From: Melieria omissa
Taxonomy: Eukaryota; Arthropoda; Insecta; Diptera; Ulidiidae
DNA length: 64,000 nt
Assembly: GCA_963971225.1 (NCBI GenBank)
Contig: OZ020269.1
Span: forward strand, 19,094,921 to 19,158,920
Direction: 5' to 3'
The notes beneath the pieces are model-generated. The model did not search any database and was not told where the DNA came from. It saw nothing but the letters and a program-made list of their open reading frames with translations. Position numbers and translations under genes: made by a program. Shown one piece after another: positions 35,531 to 46,900 of the stretch (the first letter of the stretch is position 1; each line of letters begins with the position of its first letter).

Positions 35531-37159
35531 TGAAATCACCATAAATGTGACATTATTTAGTCAGTTGCATGGCAGAACTTGTTGTTGTACGTTAATGAGC
35601 CAACATTTTCCCACCGGCTTTTTCCACTTACAACACACACATATACATTCCAACACTCAACCGTCGACAACCCATTACAACAATGTGGCCATGGAGAATA
35701 ACTTAATTTATGCAATGTTATTACTGTTGTCGTTGTTGTTCTTGTTTGTATTATTGTTCTCTTTTTTTGTGCAGCTACTAACTATTACTAACAATTGTTG
35801 CGGTTGTCATTTGTCTGTGAAATTATTGTAGAAATTGTAACAAATGACTAACATCACCAGCGAGTTGTAATAGTGTCGGTGTTTCTCTTTCTTTTTTTCT
35901 CGTTTTTATGCACAGCGCATAGAAAATATGAGTGCAATAGTTGAAGAAAAAAAAATGATGTAAAAACGCTTACTCACGGTTGGTGCTTTTTTTCTATAGG
36001 TATAAATGTGAATGTGTGTGTTTGGAGCACAAATGTGAATTTATTGCGGTTAGAAACTGTTATGAAATTTGCATATGAAATGCTTTAATATATTTCTTCA
36101 TGTTCAAAGCATAAAAACTTACGTTAAGTTGCACAATAAAAACCAACGGACGGGCGAAAGGGAAATGGTTAGCAGCCAGAAATATTGCTTGGGAAAATAA
36201 TCAAGTTTGTGAAAATGTTGCAGCCAACGACATATGCGATAAATAGATACTGACAGGTGTCAAAACGATTTCTTAATACTGAAAGTTTATGAGTGCATGT
36301 GTGTGTGTGTGTGTGTGTTAGAGTGCGCGAAGAGACGACTTTCAGATTTTTGGGGAGTAATTAAAGAAACGTAGTGTGAATGCAGAGTAGTGAACTTTCA
36401 GTGTTCAAAAAATATCAACTGCGAGCGCTAGAAATTCGAGTACCTGGCAGCACAAATATTTATAAACAATATGGTAAAACATTAAAATGTTTAAAAACTG
36501 GAAATATGCAAAGGCTGTCAGTGTTTAAAGGAATAAAATGGGGAAAGCGTAAACTGAGCACAGGAAGGGGGTTTATTTTTTTTCTGGGGCAGCTGTAAGT
36601 GGTCGATGAGAAGTGACAAGTGATGACCGCTTATTCGACATTAGAGCATTGAATATTTCATCACTTCGATAACTAACGAAAGTCATAGTTGGTACCAGAT
36701 AGGCGAAGAAGAAATCGTATGGAATGAACAATGGTGGATCTTCACATAACTTAGCTAAACGACTATTTAGAGTAGGAGAGACTTTGAGAATGTGGTCCTA
36801 AAACTTATTCCATGCGCTAATTGTGGCTCAGAGTAAGTGTACTGTGAACTGTGTCTAAATTTTTAAACAACGAACTTAGGCTGGAACTTTCAGCGTCCGA
36901 AAGGCTAATAAGACACATGGAAAACAAGACAAGACAAGCGAATAAGACTTGGACACAACTTATAACTGCGGATATATCATAAGTCTTAAAAACTCCTTTA
37001 CTTCATGTCATTTGGAGACTCTCACCGCATTGTTGCGTAAATTTTTAGTAGTAAAATTTATCTCAGGGGCCTAAAAGCCTGGAAATCAGTTTACTTCTGC
37101 ATTTAGAGCGAACTATCTTAACTCCAATAGATCAGAAATCAGTTAAAGTGTCCCGGCTT
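35531..37159. other. Non-coding DNA
   Basis: A GTT/TTG triplet run lies at 35715-35770. A (TG)n run lies at 36297-36319. Bases 36600-37150 have the balanced composition of an old interspersed repeat. No frame is convincing. Confidence 0.35.
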
Positions 37160-37515
37160 TCTATCCCAGAGGTCGTAAACTCGATTCGTACCTGGCTGGG
37201 TACCTCACTTTTCTAAATTTTAAATGTTTCCTTTTTAATTGTTTCCCATCCCTTGACTAGATTCACTCAGTCAAATTCTTTTCCTTGGAACAAATTCCAA
37301 TCTTTCCCACTTCAAACAGTTGTGATGAGCAGCTTGTAGTAGATTTTCATGTCCAGTAGTCGTAGCACAACCACACAACTCAGGTAGGACTAACGGAAAA
37401 CGTTGCAGCACATAAATCATCCAAAAGAAGCTTATCAAAGACACAAACCTCAGGTCTCCTTTCTCAACAACACCTTCTACCTAGCAGCTACAGATGTACA
37501 GAGGCCGCTCTACAC
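37160..37515 (-). repeat. Dispersed repeat X, copy 2 (uninterrupted)
   Basis: Read on the minus strand it runs from AGAGCGGCCTCTGTACATCT through GTTTGTGTCTTTGATAAGCT, TTTATGTGCTGCAACG, GTTAGTCCTACCTG, CATGAAAATCTACTACAAGC and AGTGGGAAAGATTGG. It shows the empty site corresponding to the hAT-like insertion in copy 1. At 37160-37200 it contains AGGTCGTAAACTCGATTCGT, faintly like a tRNA T arm. Confidence 0.65.
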
Positions 37516-37600
37516 AACCCAGTAATAAACTGTCACCATTTATTTATTTCTTCTTCGCTCTCCACAACCCAGTAATAAACTGTCACCTTTTATTTTATAT
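37495..37600 (+). repeat. Local ~55-bp direct duplication
   Basis: CACAACCCAGTAATAAACTG followed by TCACC occurs at about 37514-37540 and again at about 37565-37590, each followed by TTTATTT-rich sequence. It lies at the edge of repeat X copy 2. Confidence 0.75.
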
Positions 37601-39314
37601 TTTATTTTATTTCTTCATATTGATTGATCTATTTGACTGATGGTACTTAAGCGGGTTTCAACGTATTTCTGAAACGCTGCAACAATTATTAAAAAAAAAC
37701 TTATCAGTGAATGTTACACATTAAAATCTACTAAAATCTAAAAGATGCCTAAAAAACACTCAGGTCCATTAAATTACTTTAACTATGTTCAACTATTTTC
37801 AGCAATTTTCAGCGTTCACTTTCAAGATAACAAATTCCCCGAAACATTGATTTCTCTTGTCTTTGTCAAAATATCAATCAGATCCATTCAATCTGACACA
37901 AAACGAAAGCATTTTTCTAACAATTTTTTAATTGATTTCAAAGGTCAAACAATTCAAACAATGCAAACAATTTCACTTTTCAATAAAAGTACAAACATTT
38001 AACAAAATAAACCAATAAACAATTTTAACATTTTCTACTGCGATTCCACAAACAAGGCGGAAAAAGAAGACGCAATAAATTCGTAGCAAAATAGTTGAAT
38101 TGCTTTTCGATGGAATGAAATCCAATGCGCACACACGCATGCACACAAAACGTATGTTGTCTTGTATTAAATTTAAGTAGTAACAAAACAACAACCACAG
38201 CAACTAAGTGCAAGTAAGTGAAATACAAGCGGCAATTCGCTACAAAAACACTTGCCACTTTTTTGTATCAACAAACAAGGTCAGCTTGCACCATTCGCGC
38301 CAACACAACACCCACAATACAGTGGCGTCAAATGAGTAACACACACACACACATATATACAAAAATAATTATTATTTATACATTGTGGCGCGTGGAGCAG
38401 CAAATAGTGGCTTGCACAATTTATGTTTTTATTTTTTTCTTTTTAACTTGAAATTATTTCTTTATGATGTTTTTTGCAATGTTGAGGAAGTCAAATTGAA
38501 AATGTGTAACATGTGTGCTAAACTGTTGGCTGTTGTAGTTGTTGTTGAAATGAGTTGCGTATTTTTAGTTGTTTTTTGTGTATAGTTATTTGCTTTTCAA
38601 AAAAGTAGTAGTCACCCCACAACATTTGTTCGTAGGCCGCAAAATGATGCGCCACACAACTGGCGCCAACACAATGTTGTTGCGAGTTGCGTTGAAATGT
38701 GTATGTATAATGTTTACAAAAACAACATATATTACATTGTTTAAAAAAACATACATATATATTAATGAGTAATTTTTATGAAGAAGAAATTTTGCGTTTA
38801 GGCGTTGAAAGGCTTTTGCAATAAACGCTGCAAAGCAAAAAAACTCTAATGCATAATTGAGAGAATGAATGACTGATTGATGCAACTCAGCGGCAAATAG
38901 TTATGTACGGAATTTTTCCATTATGATAACCATATCATTTTTGTTTTGATTTTTTTTTTGTTCCTTGTTCACTCCTCTCTGGAGCATAGAGCCTCCACAA
39001 GACAGCGTTGTGTTGGTTACGTTACGTTTGTTTTGATTATGAAGCGTAAAAAGTTTACAACAAGATGCGAACAACATCATTAGATGCGAATAAATGTTGT
39101 GTTTAAATATTTGCACTTTGTTATTCATTGTGTTGTAATATTAGGGAAAAATATTTCACAAAATTACCACATCATAGAAAAGTTCAAACACATTTTTTAA
39201 AATAATTTGTAGTCGTTTATAATTGAAAGCAATTTGTAAACAAAAGAAGATTTCGATTTTGTGCGATGAATATTTAAATGAAACAAAACTGACTATAAAT
39301 TTGAGTTTTCCAGT
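37601..39314. other. Non-coding DNA
   Basis: AT-rich with a CA run at 38338-38352 and TTG/GTT runs. Short frames on both strands at 38025-38885 are triplet artefacts. No element ends are recognised. Confidence 0.35.
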
Positions 39315-39560
39315 TCTTACTAACGAAAAATATGTTGCAGCGCATACATCATCCAGAAAAAAGTCCATCAAAGACACAAACCTATAGGTTTTCCAATAAC
39401 ACCTTCTACCTAGCAGCAACGGATGCACAGAGGCCGCTCTACACAACACAGTAATAAACTTTTACAAACGAAGGTGTCTCTTCTAAGAGGTCAGACAGAT
39501 GGCAGCTCCACCACTTAGGACTGCCAGCGATAAGCTTATCACTCAGCCTGAGATCCTATG
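39315..39560 (-). repeat. Dispersed repeat X, copy 3
   Basis: The minus-strand sense includes GAGCATAGGATCTCA (about 39545-39560), AGAGCGGCCTCTGTGCATCC, GCTGCTAGGTAGAAGGTGTT, GTTTGTGTCTTTGATGGACT, GATGTATGCGCTGCAAC and CGTTAGTAAG. It extends past the edge seen in copy 2 and links to the beginning of copy 1, so the family consensus is at least 500 bp. Confidence 0.65.
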
Positions 39561-39904
39561 CTCACAAGCGGAATAGACAAGGAGGAAAAAATTAATTAAA
39601 AATTTACTACTCCGGGTGGGCCAAGTTACTGTTAAAAAGAAACTATGGACCATGAAGTTTGCCCGAAAAATGTGTTTGATGCGATGGGTGGAGACCAACG
39701 GTGAAGAGGTAGACCGTGTCTTCGGTTGTGGGACCAAGTTGGGAACGCCCCTTTCTTAACACTAGAAAGACCGTAAGTTGTCCATACCTACAAAGATATA
39801 TATCACATCGGATTTGGCTATAATTGTAGAACCCTAATTAAAGAACCCAATAAAAAAAATAAAAATCATTAAAGCAAAAATTAATTGCATGCAAATTAAA
39901 ATTG
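39561..39904. other. Non-coding spacer
   Basis: Nothing recognisable; A-rich near 39840-39900 immediately before the SINE. Confidence 0.3.
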
Positions 39905-40171
39905 CAGTCGCCGTAGCTCAGCTGTCTAGTGCGTTGGGCCGCGAGTCAAATGCGACGCTCGAACCCAGGTTCAAGACTCCGTTACTGCTAACACCGAAAA
40001 AAAACAACAATTTTTTTTTCGGCGGCTGTCCTCTCAGCTGGAAATGGCAAACCTCTGAGAGTAAAAATTGCCTATGAAAAAATTCCCAGCTCGCCGTTCG
40101 GAATCGGCATAAAACTGTAGGTCCTTTCCAACCTTGAAAAAATTCACACGCACAACATGGATGGTTGCATG
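39905..40171 (+). repeat. tRNA-derived SINE, copy with long body
   Basis: The head has TAGCTCAGCTGT (A-box-like) at about 39914 and GGTTCAAGACTCC (B-box-like) at about 39969. An A-rich linker follows, then a body GGCTGTCCTCTCAGCTGGAA...GAAAA that is identical over nearly 60 bases to the copy at 61.8 kb. It continues CGCCGTTCGGAATCGGCATA, then AAACTGTAGGTCC, a segment absent from the other copy. It ends near CACACGCACAAC and is 3' truncated relative to 61787-62093. The body resembles a repeat I recall from tephritid genomes. Confidence 0.8.
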
Positions 40172-40711
40172 AAAGCAAAAATTGATAGAAATACTAAAGA
40201 AAATACAAGATATTCCAAAATGAAAAACCTTGAAAATGACCGCAATGGTCTTTTTAGTGTTAATGTACCCAACTCGAGAAGGCAGTGGCATCTGGAGGGA
40301 AATTTTGCGGCAGGCCGTACCCCGGTAGCGAGTTGTTATGATCGGTTAAGTAAGATAGACTTTATTAACTGCAACTCATACCTTCTAAGGCGTTCAATAC
40401 CGAAGATTTTTGAATGCTCCGGGGTTTCGGAATTAAAAAAGGGCAATTGCGGGATTTTTCGAGTTTTAGTTGTAATTTTTTTAGCATAAAATTATAGCAG
40501 CTTGTCAAATTTATCAGAAAAGTTTATAAAAAATACAATTATGATGCAACTCAAAAATATTTTTTACATGAAATTAGTTACAGATCACGTAAAAAAATTT
40601 CTTATTGGGAATAATTATTAAAAAAGCAATATTTTTAGAAATCTCTTAAATTAGGGCAATTTTTTTATTTCCAAAAAATATGGATAGTAATTATTTTAGA
40701 CCTCTGAAATA
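40172..40711. other. Non-coding spacer
   Basis: The 110-codon plus frame at 40157-40489 overlaps the SINE edge and has no domain. The region from 40500 is AT-rich. It ends with TA (40710-40711), the left target duplication of the mariner. Confidence 0.45.
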
Positions 40712-41632
40712 TCAGGTGTACAACTTTGCTTCCGCCGTTTTCCGATAGGTGGCTGTACCGGCTGAGGCTGGTTGAAATACATAGATGGTAATGCCTTTAA
40801 AGTGAGTGTGGACAGTGCCTAACGAATTGTCATCGCCGTTTCAGTGACAGTTGTTCTTGTTTTCGTATTATTCACGCTCGAAAATGTCCGTTTATGTGCC
40901 CAATTCTCGCCATTTGCGGGAGTTTTACTTTTCTGTTACAATTCGAAAAAAAAATGCAGCTGAAGCGCATCGAATGCTCTCAGAAACTTACGGTGATGCT
41001 GCTCTGAGTGAAAGAACGTGTCGGGAGTGGTTTCAACGTTTTAAAAATGGTGATTTCGATGTCGAAGACAAACATGGTGGTGGAAGAGAAAAAACCTTCA
41101 AAGATGAACAACTAGAAGCATTGCTTGATGAAGATTCGTGCCAAACCCAAGAAGAGCTTGCCGAATCGTTGGGAGTGAGTCAGCAAGCCATTTCAAAACG
41201 TCTCAAGGCCCTGGGCATGATTCAGAAAGAAGGAAACTGGGTGCCGTACGAGTTGAAACACGACAATGCTCGGTCTCACGTCGCAAAAGTGGTTAAAAAG
41301 TACCTGGAAACGCTGAAATGGGAAGTCTTGCCCCACCCGCCGTATTCCCCAGATGTCGCCCCTTCTGACTTCCACCTATTCCGTTCGATGGCACACGGCC
41401 TGGCGGATCAACATTTTCAATCCTTCGAAGAATTAGAAAAATGGATTGCTTCATGGATAGCGTCAAAAGAGGACTCCTTTTTTCGAGCCGGGATCCGAAA
41501 ATTGCCGGAAAGATGGGAGAAAGTTGTCGCTAGCGACGGACAATACTTTGAATAATACATCTGTAAGCACTTTTTCGCAATAAAGCTTTTAATTTTGGAA
41601 AAAAAACGGCGGAAGCAAAGTTGTACACCTGA
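40712..41632 (+). mobile_element. Internally deleted mariner element, copy B
   Basis: The 921-bp element has perfect inverted repeats of about 30 bases. The left one starts TCAGGTGTACAACTTTGCTT at 40712; the right one is its reverse complement ending at 41632. TA duplications lie at 40710-40711 and 41633-41634. It shares termini and transposase sequence with copy A at 16031-16769, in opposite orientation. A full mariner is about 1.3 kb, so roughly 0.35 kb of the centre is lost. Confidence 0.95.
40884..41555 (+). CDS. Internally deleted mariner transposase, still open
   Basis: A 223-residue frame starts at MSVYVPNSRHLREFYFS and ends EKVVASDGQYFE. The longer upstream frame lacks an ATG, and MSVY fits the family start. 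Order: first helix-turn-helix (AAEAHRMLSETYGDAALS, ERTCREWFQRF, about residues 25-50), linker (GDFDVEDKHGGGREKTF), second helix-turn-helix (QTQEELAESLGVSQQAIS, about 85-105), then KEGNWVPYELK. It then joins directly to HDNARSHVAKVVKKYLETLK. The segment carrying the first two catalytic Asp residues is deleted in frame; the third Asp (HDNA) and the YSPDVAPSDFHLF block remain. As read, it could bind element ends but not catalyse transposition; a repressor role is speculative. Compared with copy A, a few bases near EFYFSVTIR look shifted, so residues 14-22 may be a compensated frameshift. Confidence 0.88.
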   Translation: MSVYVPNSRHLREFYFSVTIRKKNAAEAHRMLSETYGDAALSERTCREWFQRFKNGDFDVEDKHGGGREKTFKDEQLEALLDEDSCQTQEELAESLGVSQQAISKRLKALGMIQKEGNWVPYELKHDNARSHVAKVVKKYLETLKWEVLPHPPYSPDVAPSDFHLFRSMAHGLADQHFQSFEELEKWIASWIASKEDSFFRAGIRKLPERWEKVVASDGQYFE

Positions 41633-44150
41633 TATATAATTTTTTAAGCTGTAGTTTTTATAAAAAAAAATAGACAAAAAACGAAAGTTATATGAAATTT
41701 GTATGAAAATATCGCGAAAAAACAAAACTACTTAATTCGTTCATTTTTTGTAAGCAAAATAAGGAAGGAAAACTCCGTTTGTGAAGATCAGCGGCATAGT
41801 TTAGTGAATAATTTTTCGATTTTGAGATTCCGAAATCGTCCACTTTATAGTTTCAAGAAAATATACGCAGCCAAAAAATTGGAGTTTGGAATCGAATCGA
41901 ATTTCCAGTTCACGAAAGTGCCAGAAAATTGCTCAGAAATTGGAATAATTCGTAGATGGTTCAATGTAGGACCGACCCGCAATCAGTAAATTTTTCAAAT
42001 ATTTTTTTTAAACCATTTTTAAGACCAATTTGATGAATTTCCTAACACTTAAAATCCCGGGATCCCGAAGCATCTGCCTCGGGATTTCGGGATTGCCAAA
42101 AACAGCCACTAATACCTTTCATTTTAACACCTTAATTCATTTTCCGTTTCAATAATAAAATGAACTTTTATTCCAACGTGTTTAAAGATTTCACTGAAAG
42201 TGACTTGAACCCATCACATCTTAAATGCCGAAATTTATAAAACCGCAAATCAAAGTACGTTCACATACACTAATAAATAACATTATGCCAATGACATTTA
42301 CACTCGTCAACAAATGAAATGACAACATTTAAATGCCAGTCACACCTGCTAATCAGAAAAGCGAAACCACAAACCATGGGGCGACCATTGGGTGTGCATT
42401 AAATTTGGAGTACAATGCCTGGCGAACAGCTCGCTTGGAGCATTGAAATTTCGCCAACGCTTTTTTACAACTATCGCTAACGGTGCTGCGCCCTTGACAG
42501 CTGCTGCTGCTAGAAACATCGCAACTATGTGTGCAACACCTACTTATGCAAATTTGTTTGCCAAAAATTTTTGAAAGAAAACAACAAAAAGCAACAACAG
42601 CAAAAGGGAAACAAGTGAAGCAACAACAATGTGCCAAATGTAACGAAGCGCATCGCTGGCCAAGGTGGCTTTGGAATGACTAAACAGATGAGGACGACGA
42701 CAAGGGAAGTGTGAAGATTTGCGCTCATTAACTCCAATTTGAAAGTGAAACGTTTTAGATAAAAAATAAAAAAAAATTAAAATATACCACAAGCAAGAAA
42801 CACATAAAACATATTAAATGAGTGGAAAAATTTTGCAAGCTACTAAAAACAAAATTACACTTTACAATAAAAACAATCATCATGGCTACAAAAACTTGCT
42901 GATAGAAAACTTAAACAATATTTTTTTTTTATTTAATTTAATAAAAAAAATATAAAAATGATTTACTGCAAAAAGCCATAACTGCCAATCGTTTTCTTGA
43001 ATTTCTCCATTGAAAATTCGCACAAAACAAATTTACAAAAAATGTTCCCAACCTTAAAGTCAACGCCACAGCTTGACGGCGAAATCTCGAATCGAAATGC
43101 GAAATTCAATGAATGAACAAAAGCACAAAGCACACTTACAAAGAGGTGCAACTAATTTAATGACAATTATTAATGTTGCCCAAAATTGTTTGATAAATTG
43201 CTTACGTTCATGAAAAGACACTTTCGAGAGTGTTGAGTTTCACTCAGCAAATGTTATCGTTTAGTTTGCAATTTATATGTCAGCACCAACCAACACCAAA
43301 GTGACAACGAAGAGCGAATGAGTAATGGTGTGATGAATGGAAGAAGAGTAAAATTGATTCAATTGATTCAACTGAAAATTATAATAAAAGCCAAAATAAA
43401 TTGAAACCAAAGAAAGACTTATGAACTCTTTAAAAATTATAAAAGAAAGAATTAATCTAAACTTTCTAAAAGCAGTACAATTTGTAAAGCAACAATGACA
43501 GCAACAAACTGACACCAACTGCAACTGTCGCCACACACACAGACACACAGAGCCACACAGTGCAACTTTCAACTAATTCGCACCCGAGTTGAACCGAAAC
43601 GTGGTGTCAATCAGCTAAACTTCGTTGAGACATTCTATTTTGATTTTTTTTGGTTTTTATTTTGTGCAAATACTAACAACAACAACAGAAATGGTGACCA
43701 ACAACACGTGAGCAATTGCAGTTGAGGAAAATTTGTTGCTGCGTTGGTCTTGAAAGTGCGATTTGTGCACATTTACCGACGTGCCAAACATACCAACAAC
43801 AACAGCAGCAGCAGCAGCAACAACAACAATCGAAGCAGTCACAATAAGCACAACAACGAAAATACTAAATTGAATTTGAGCAGCAACGCTCGTGGTAGAA
43901 CTGGAAAGTTTTGCTTATTCAGCACAAGCAGACAGGCTGACTGACTGACTGGCTGGCTGGCTTTCAAACAACAACAACAACAGTCAGACCAGGCCAGGCC
44001 AGTCAAATTTGGGTTAAGACCCAATAAAGTCAAAAGCAAGAAAATGCCAGCGAGAGAATTGTTCGCAAGTGGAAAATACCGCAAATCATAAACAATGAAA
44101 TAGGAAAAAACACTAACAAAGTTGAGAAGCAGTGAGAAAAATGTTTGAAA
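41633..44150. other. Non-coding DNA
   Basis: The 96-codon frame at 41699-41989 has no domain. Bases 42350-42740 hold GCTGCTGCTG and CAACAAC triplets. At 43800-43835 there is a CAA/CAG run, and at 43932-43965 GACTGACTGACTGGCTGGCT tetranucleotide repeats. No element ends are seen. Confidence 0.35.
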
Positions 44151-45830
44151 AATATTTTGGAAATAAAAATAATACAAATAAATTAAAAATTATAAAAAAA
44201 CAAAAATATAAACATAACACAAACACATAACAAAAAAATACAATAAAATAAAATAAAATAAAATAAATAAAACAAAATAAAATAAAATAAAATACAACAA
44301 AGTAAAATAAAATAAAATAAAATAAAATAAAATAAAATAAAAAAATTAAATAAGACAAAATAAAATAAAACAAAATAAAATTAAATTAAATTAAATTAAA
44401 TAAAAAAATAAAAATAAAATAATATTGTATAATATTAATTACATATTAATTCATATTGTAAAACAAAATAAAACAATATAAAATAAAATAAAAGATTATA
44501 AAATAAAATAAAAAAATAAATTAATTAAATTAAATTAAAAAAAAAATTAAATTGAATTAAAACAAAATAAAATAAAATAAAACACAATACATTATTTAAA
44601 CAAAATAATATGAACAATTAAATAAAACAAAATAAATAATAACATACAAATTAAAATTAACAAAATAAAAGAAAATCAAGTTGGAAAAAATAAAATTACA
44701 AAACAAGAACAAAAAAATCCAATCACATGGAACAAAGTAAAATTCAATTAAATTTAAAACCAATTAAATAAATGCAACATTAAATATAAATGAAATAATA
44801 AAAATCAAAGTAGTACATTAAAAAAATTTGGTATTATTAAAAAAAAATAACAAAAAACTAAAAAATAAACCAAAATATTAATCAAAACAAAATGAAATCA
44901 ACTAAAAGAAATTAAAATTTAATTTAATTGAAAAAGATTAACTGCAAACAAAAATAACTATTAAAAAACTAAATAGAAAAAAAAAATAAAAATAAAAAAA
45001 AAAAAACAAATAAATGTCACATTAAAAATAAATTAAATAATATAAATCAGAGTAGAACAAAGAAAAAATTTGATTTTAATTAAAAAAAATAACATAAAAC
45101 TAAAAAAAATAACCAAAATATTAAATCATGTAACAGAAATTAAAATTTAATTGAATTGAATTGAAAAAATTAACTGCAAACAAAAATAAATATAAAAAAT
45201 ATTTAAAAAATAAAAAAACAAGTAAATGTCACATAAAAATAAAAGTAGGACATAGAAAATATTTGATTTTAAATAAAAAATAACATAAAACTACAAAACT
45301 AACCAAAATATTTTAAACAAAAAGAGTAAATTCAGTAAAAGAAATTAAAACTTAATTTAATTTAATTGAAAAAATTAACTGCAAACAAAAATAAAATATT
45401 ATAAAAAAACAATAAAATACAATAAAATAAAACCAAATTGAAAAATTAAATTCAATTCGATTAAAAGGAATCAAATAAAAGCGAAATAATAAAATAAAAT
45501 AAAAAAATTGAAAAGAAAATAAAAAAAATATAATTATATTTAAAAAAATTAAATTAAATGCAAATAAAAATAAAAATAAAAACAAAATAAAACAGAGAAA
45601 ATCAAGATACAGAAAAATACAAAAATTATAACAACAAAAGCACATAAAATACAAACAATCAAGCAATAATAAAGATTAATATTTGATAAAAACATTATTA
45701 TTAGAAAAATTTTATTAAAAAAAAACAAGTACAACAAATGTAATAAAACCACACAAAACAAATAATTGGCTTTTAAGTGTTTTTTAAAACAATCTAAATA
45801 TAAACACTGATTAAATTTTTAAACACATTA
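44151..45830. repeat. Long A-rich, G-poor low-complexity tract with (AAAAT)n
   Basis: About 1.7 kb in which the plus strand is dominated by A with T and scattered C and G is rare. Bases 44237-44345 are a nearly pure AAAAT/AAATA pentamer microsatellite. A module (TTAACTGCAAACAAAAATAA preceded by AATTTAATTxAATTGAAAAA) recurs at about 44920, 45155 and 45355. So a larger tandem duplication of about 200-235 bp underlies the tract. Minus frames here are Phe/Tyr/Ile artefacts. Confidence 0.75.
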
Positions 45831-46900
45831 ACCTTTTCACTTTAAAAACACCGACTTCTCGAAGCCAAAGAGATAACCATACAAGTTCGGCATTAAATGT
45901 GTATAAATCATAAGCAATTAATATTTGTCTCAAACGGAGAACGTTGAGGCAAAGTTGACATTATGACCGGCAGGAAGTGAACATGTTGCCTGATTCTAGA
46001 GGGAAGAAGCCCAAAAGAAGGAAAGTTACAAATGAGAATATAATTTTTTCGGAATACGTCGAATAACTCTGCTTCGAAAGGTCCATGGATCTTACAGACA
46101 GAAGATGGATGATGGATGGACAGAATGGATGGACAGAAGGATCTTACGCATTCCGTTAGCATAGTAAAAAAGTAGAGGACTTCTTATCTCCTACAGTAGA
46201 AACAAATAACAATGCAAGGCGTTTCAACATAATGCTGTGCTATCAGCCTTTTGGAACATAGGGATGGCATATCCCATTAAGATAACTGTGGAAACTGCCA
46301 AACATAATCATCACAGCTGTCCTACACGTCAAGCCAACCCTAACCTGCGCTTCTTTGGTAGTAAAACACTGAAATATCTGACTAGACTTTGAAATTCGAG
46401 GTACTTTAACCAATCAAAGAAGTTCTCATGCAATTTTCTGCTTCGTTTTGGAGCAACTAATAACTTATGACTTCAGATAGATAGCACATTGTACGAGTAA
46501 GCAATTCGTATGAAACAAAATCTCAAACAAAAGGCATTCCCGAAAAATCCCCAGAATAATTGCAATCAAATTTTTCTCTTCGCTTTAGCACAACAATTCT
46601 GTACACTTGGAAACGATCTCGATTCCAAAGATTCACTACTTTCGATACTCGAAAAGGTGCCCGTTCATTGTCTGCGCTGTCTGATATTTTTTTTTGCCAT
46701 TATTCCAATTACTCGTTTTGATATGCAGGTCCACATAGGCCACAATTCTGTCTTTGTTTTTTCCACGAATAATTTATCAATCGATTTTTTGGCGAGCGCA
46801 ATTTCACTTTTATGGACTGGGCGGCGAAAATGTAGAATACAAATAGAAAAATTAAGGAAATGTTATTCGAAAAGGTGCAAAGAATCGGAGTTGGGAGAAA
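45831..46900. other. Non-coding DNA, possibly old repeat at 45.9-46.4 kb
   Basis: Bases 45900-46400 have balanced composition, including a short GATGGATGGACAGAATGGAT tandem near 46105-46135. A 138-codon plus frame at 46510-46926 has no domain or bias. No element can be named. Confidence 0.35.
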
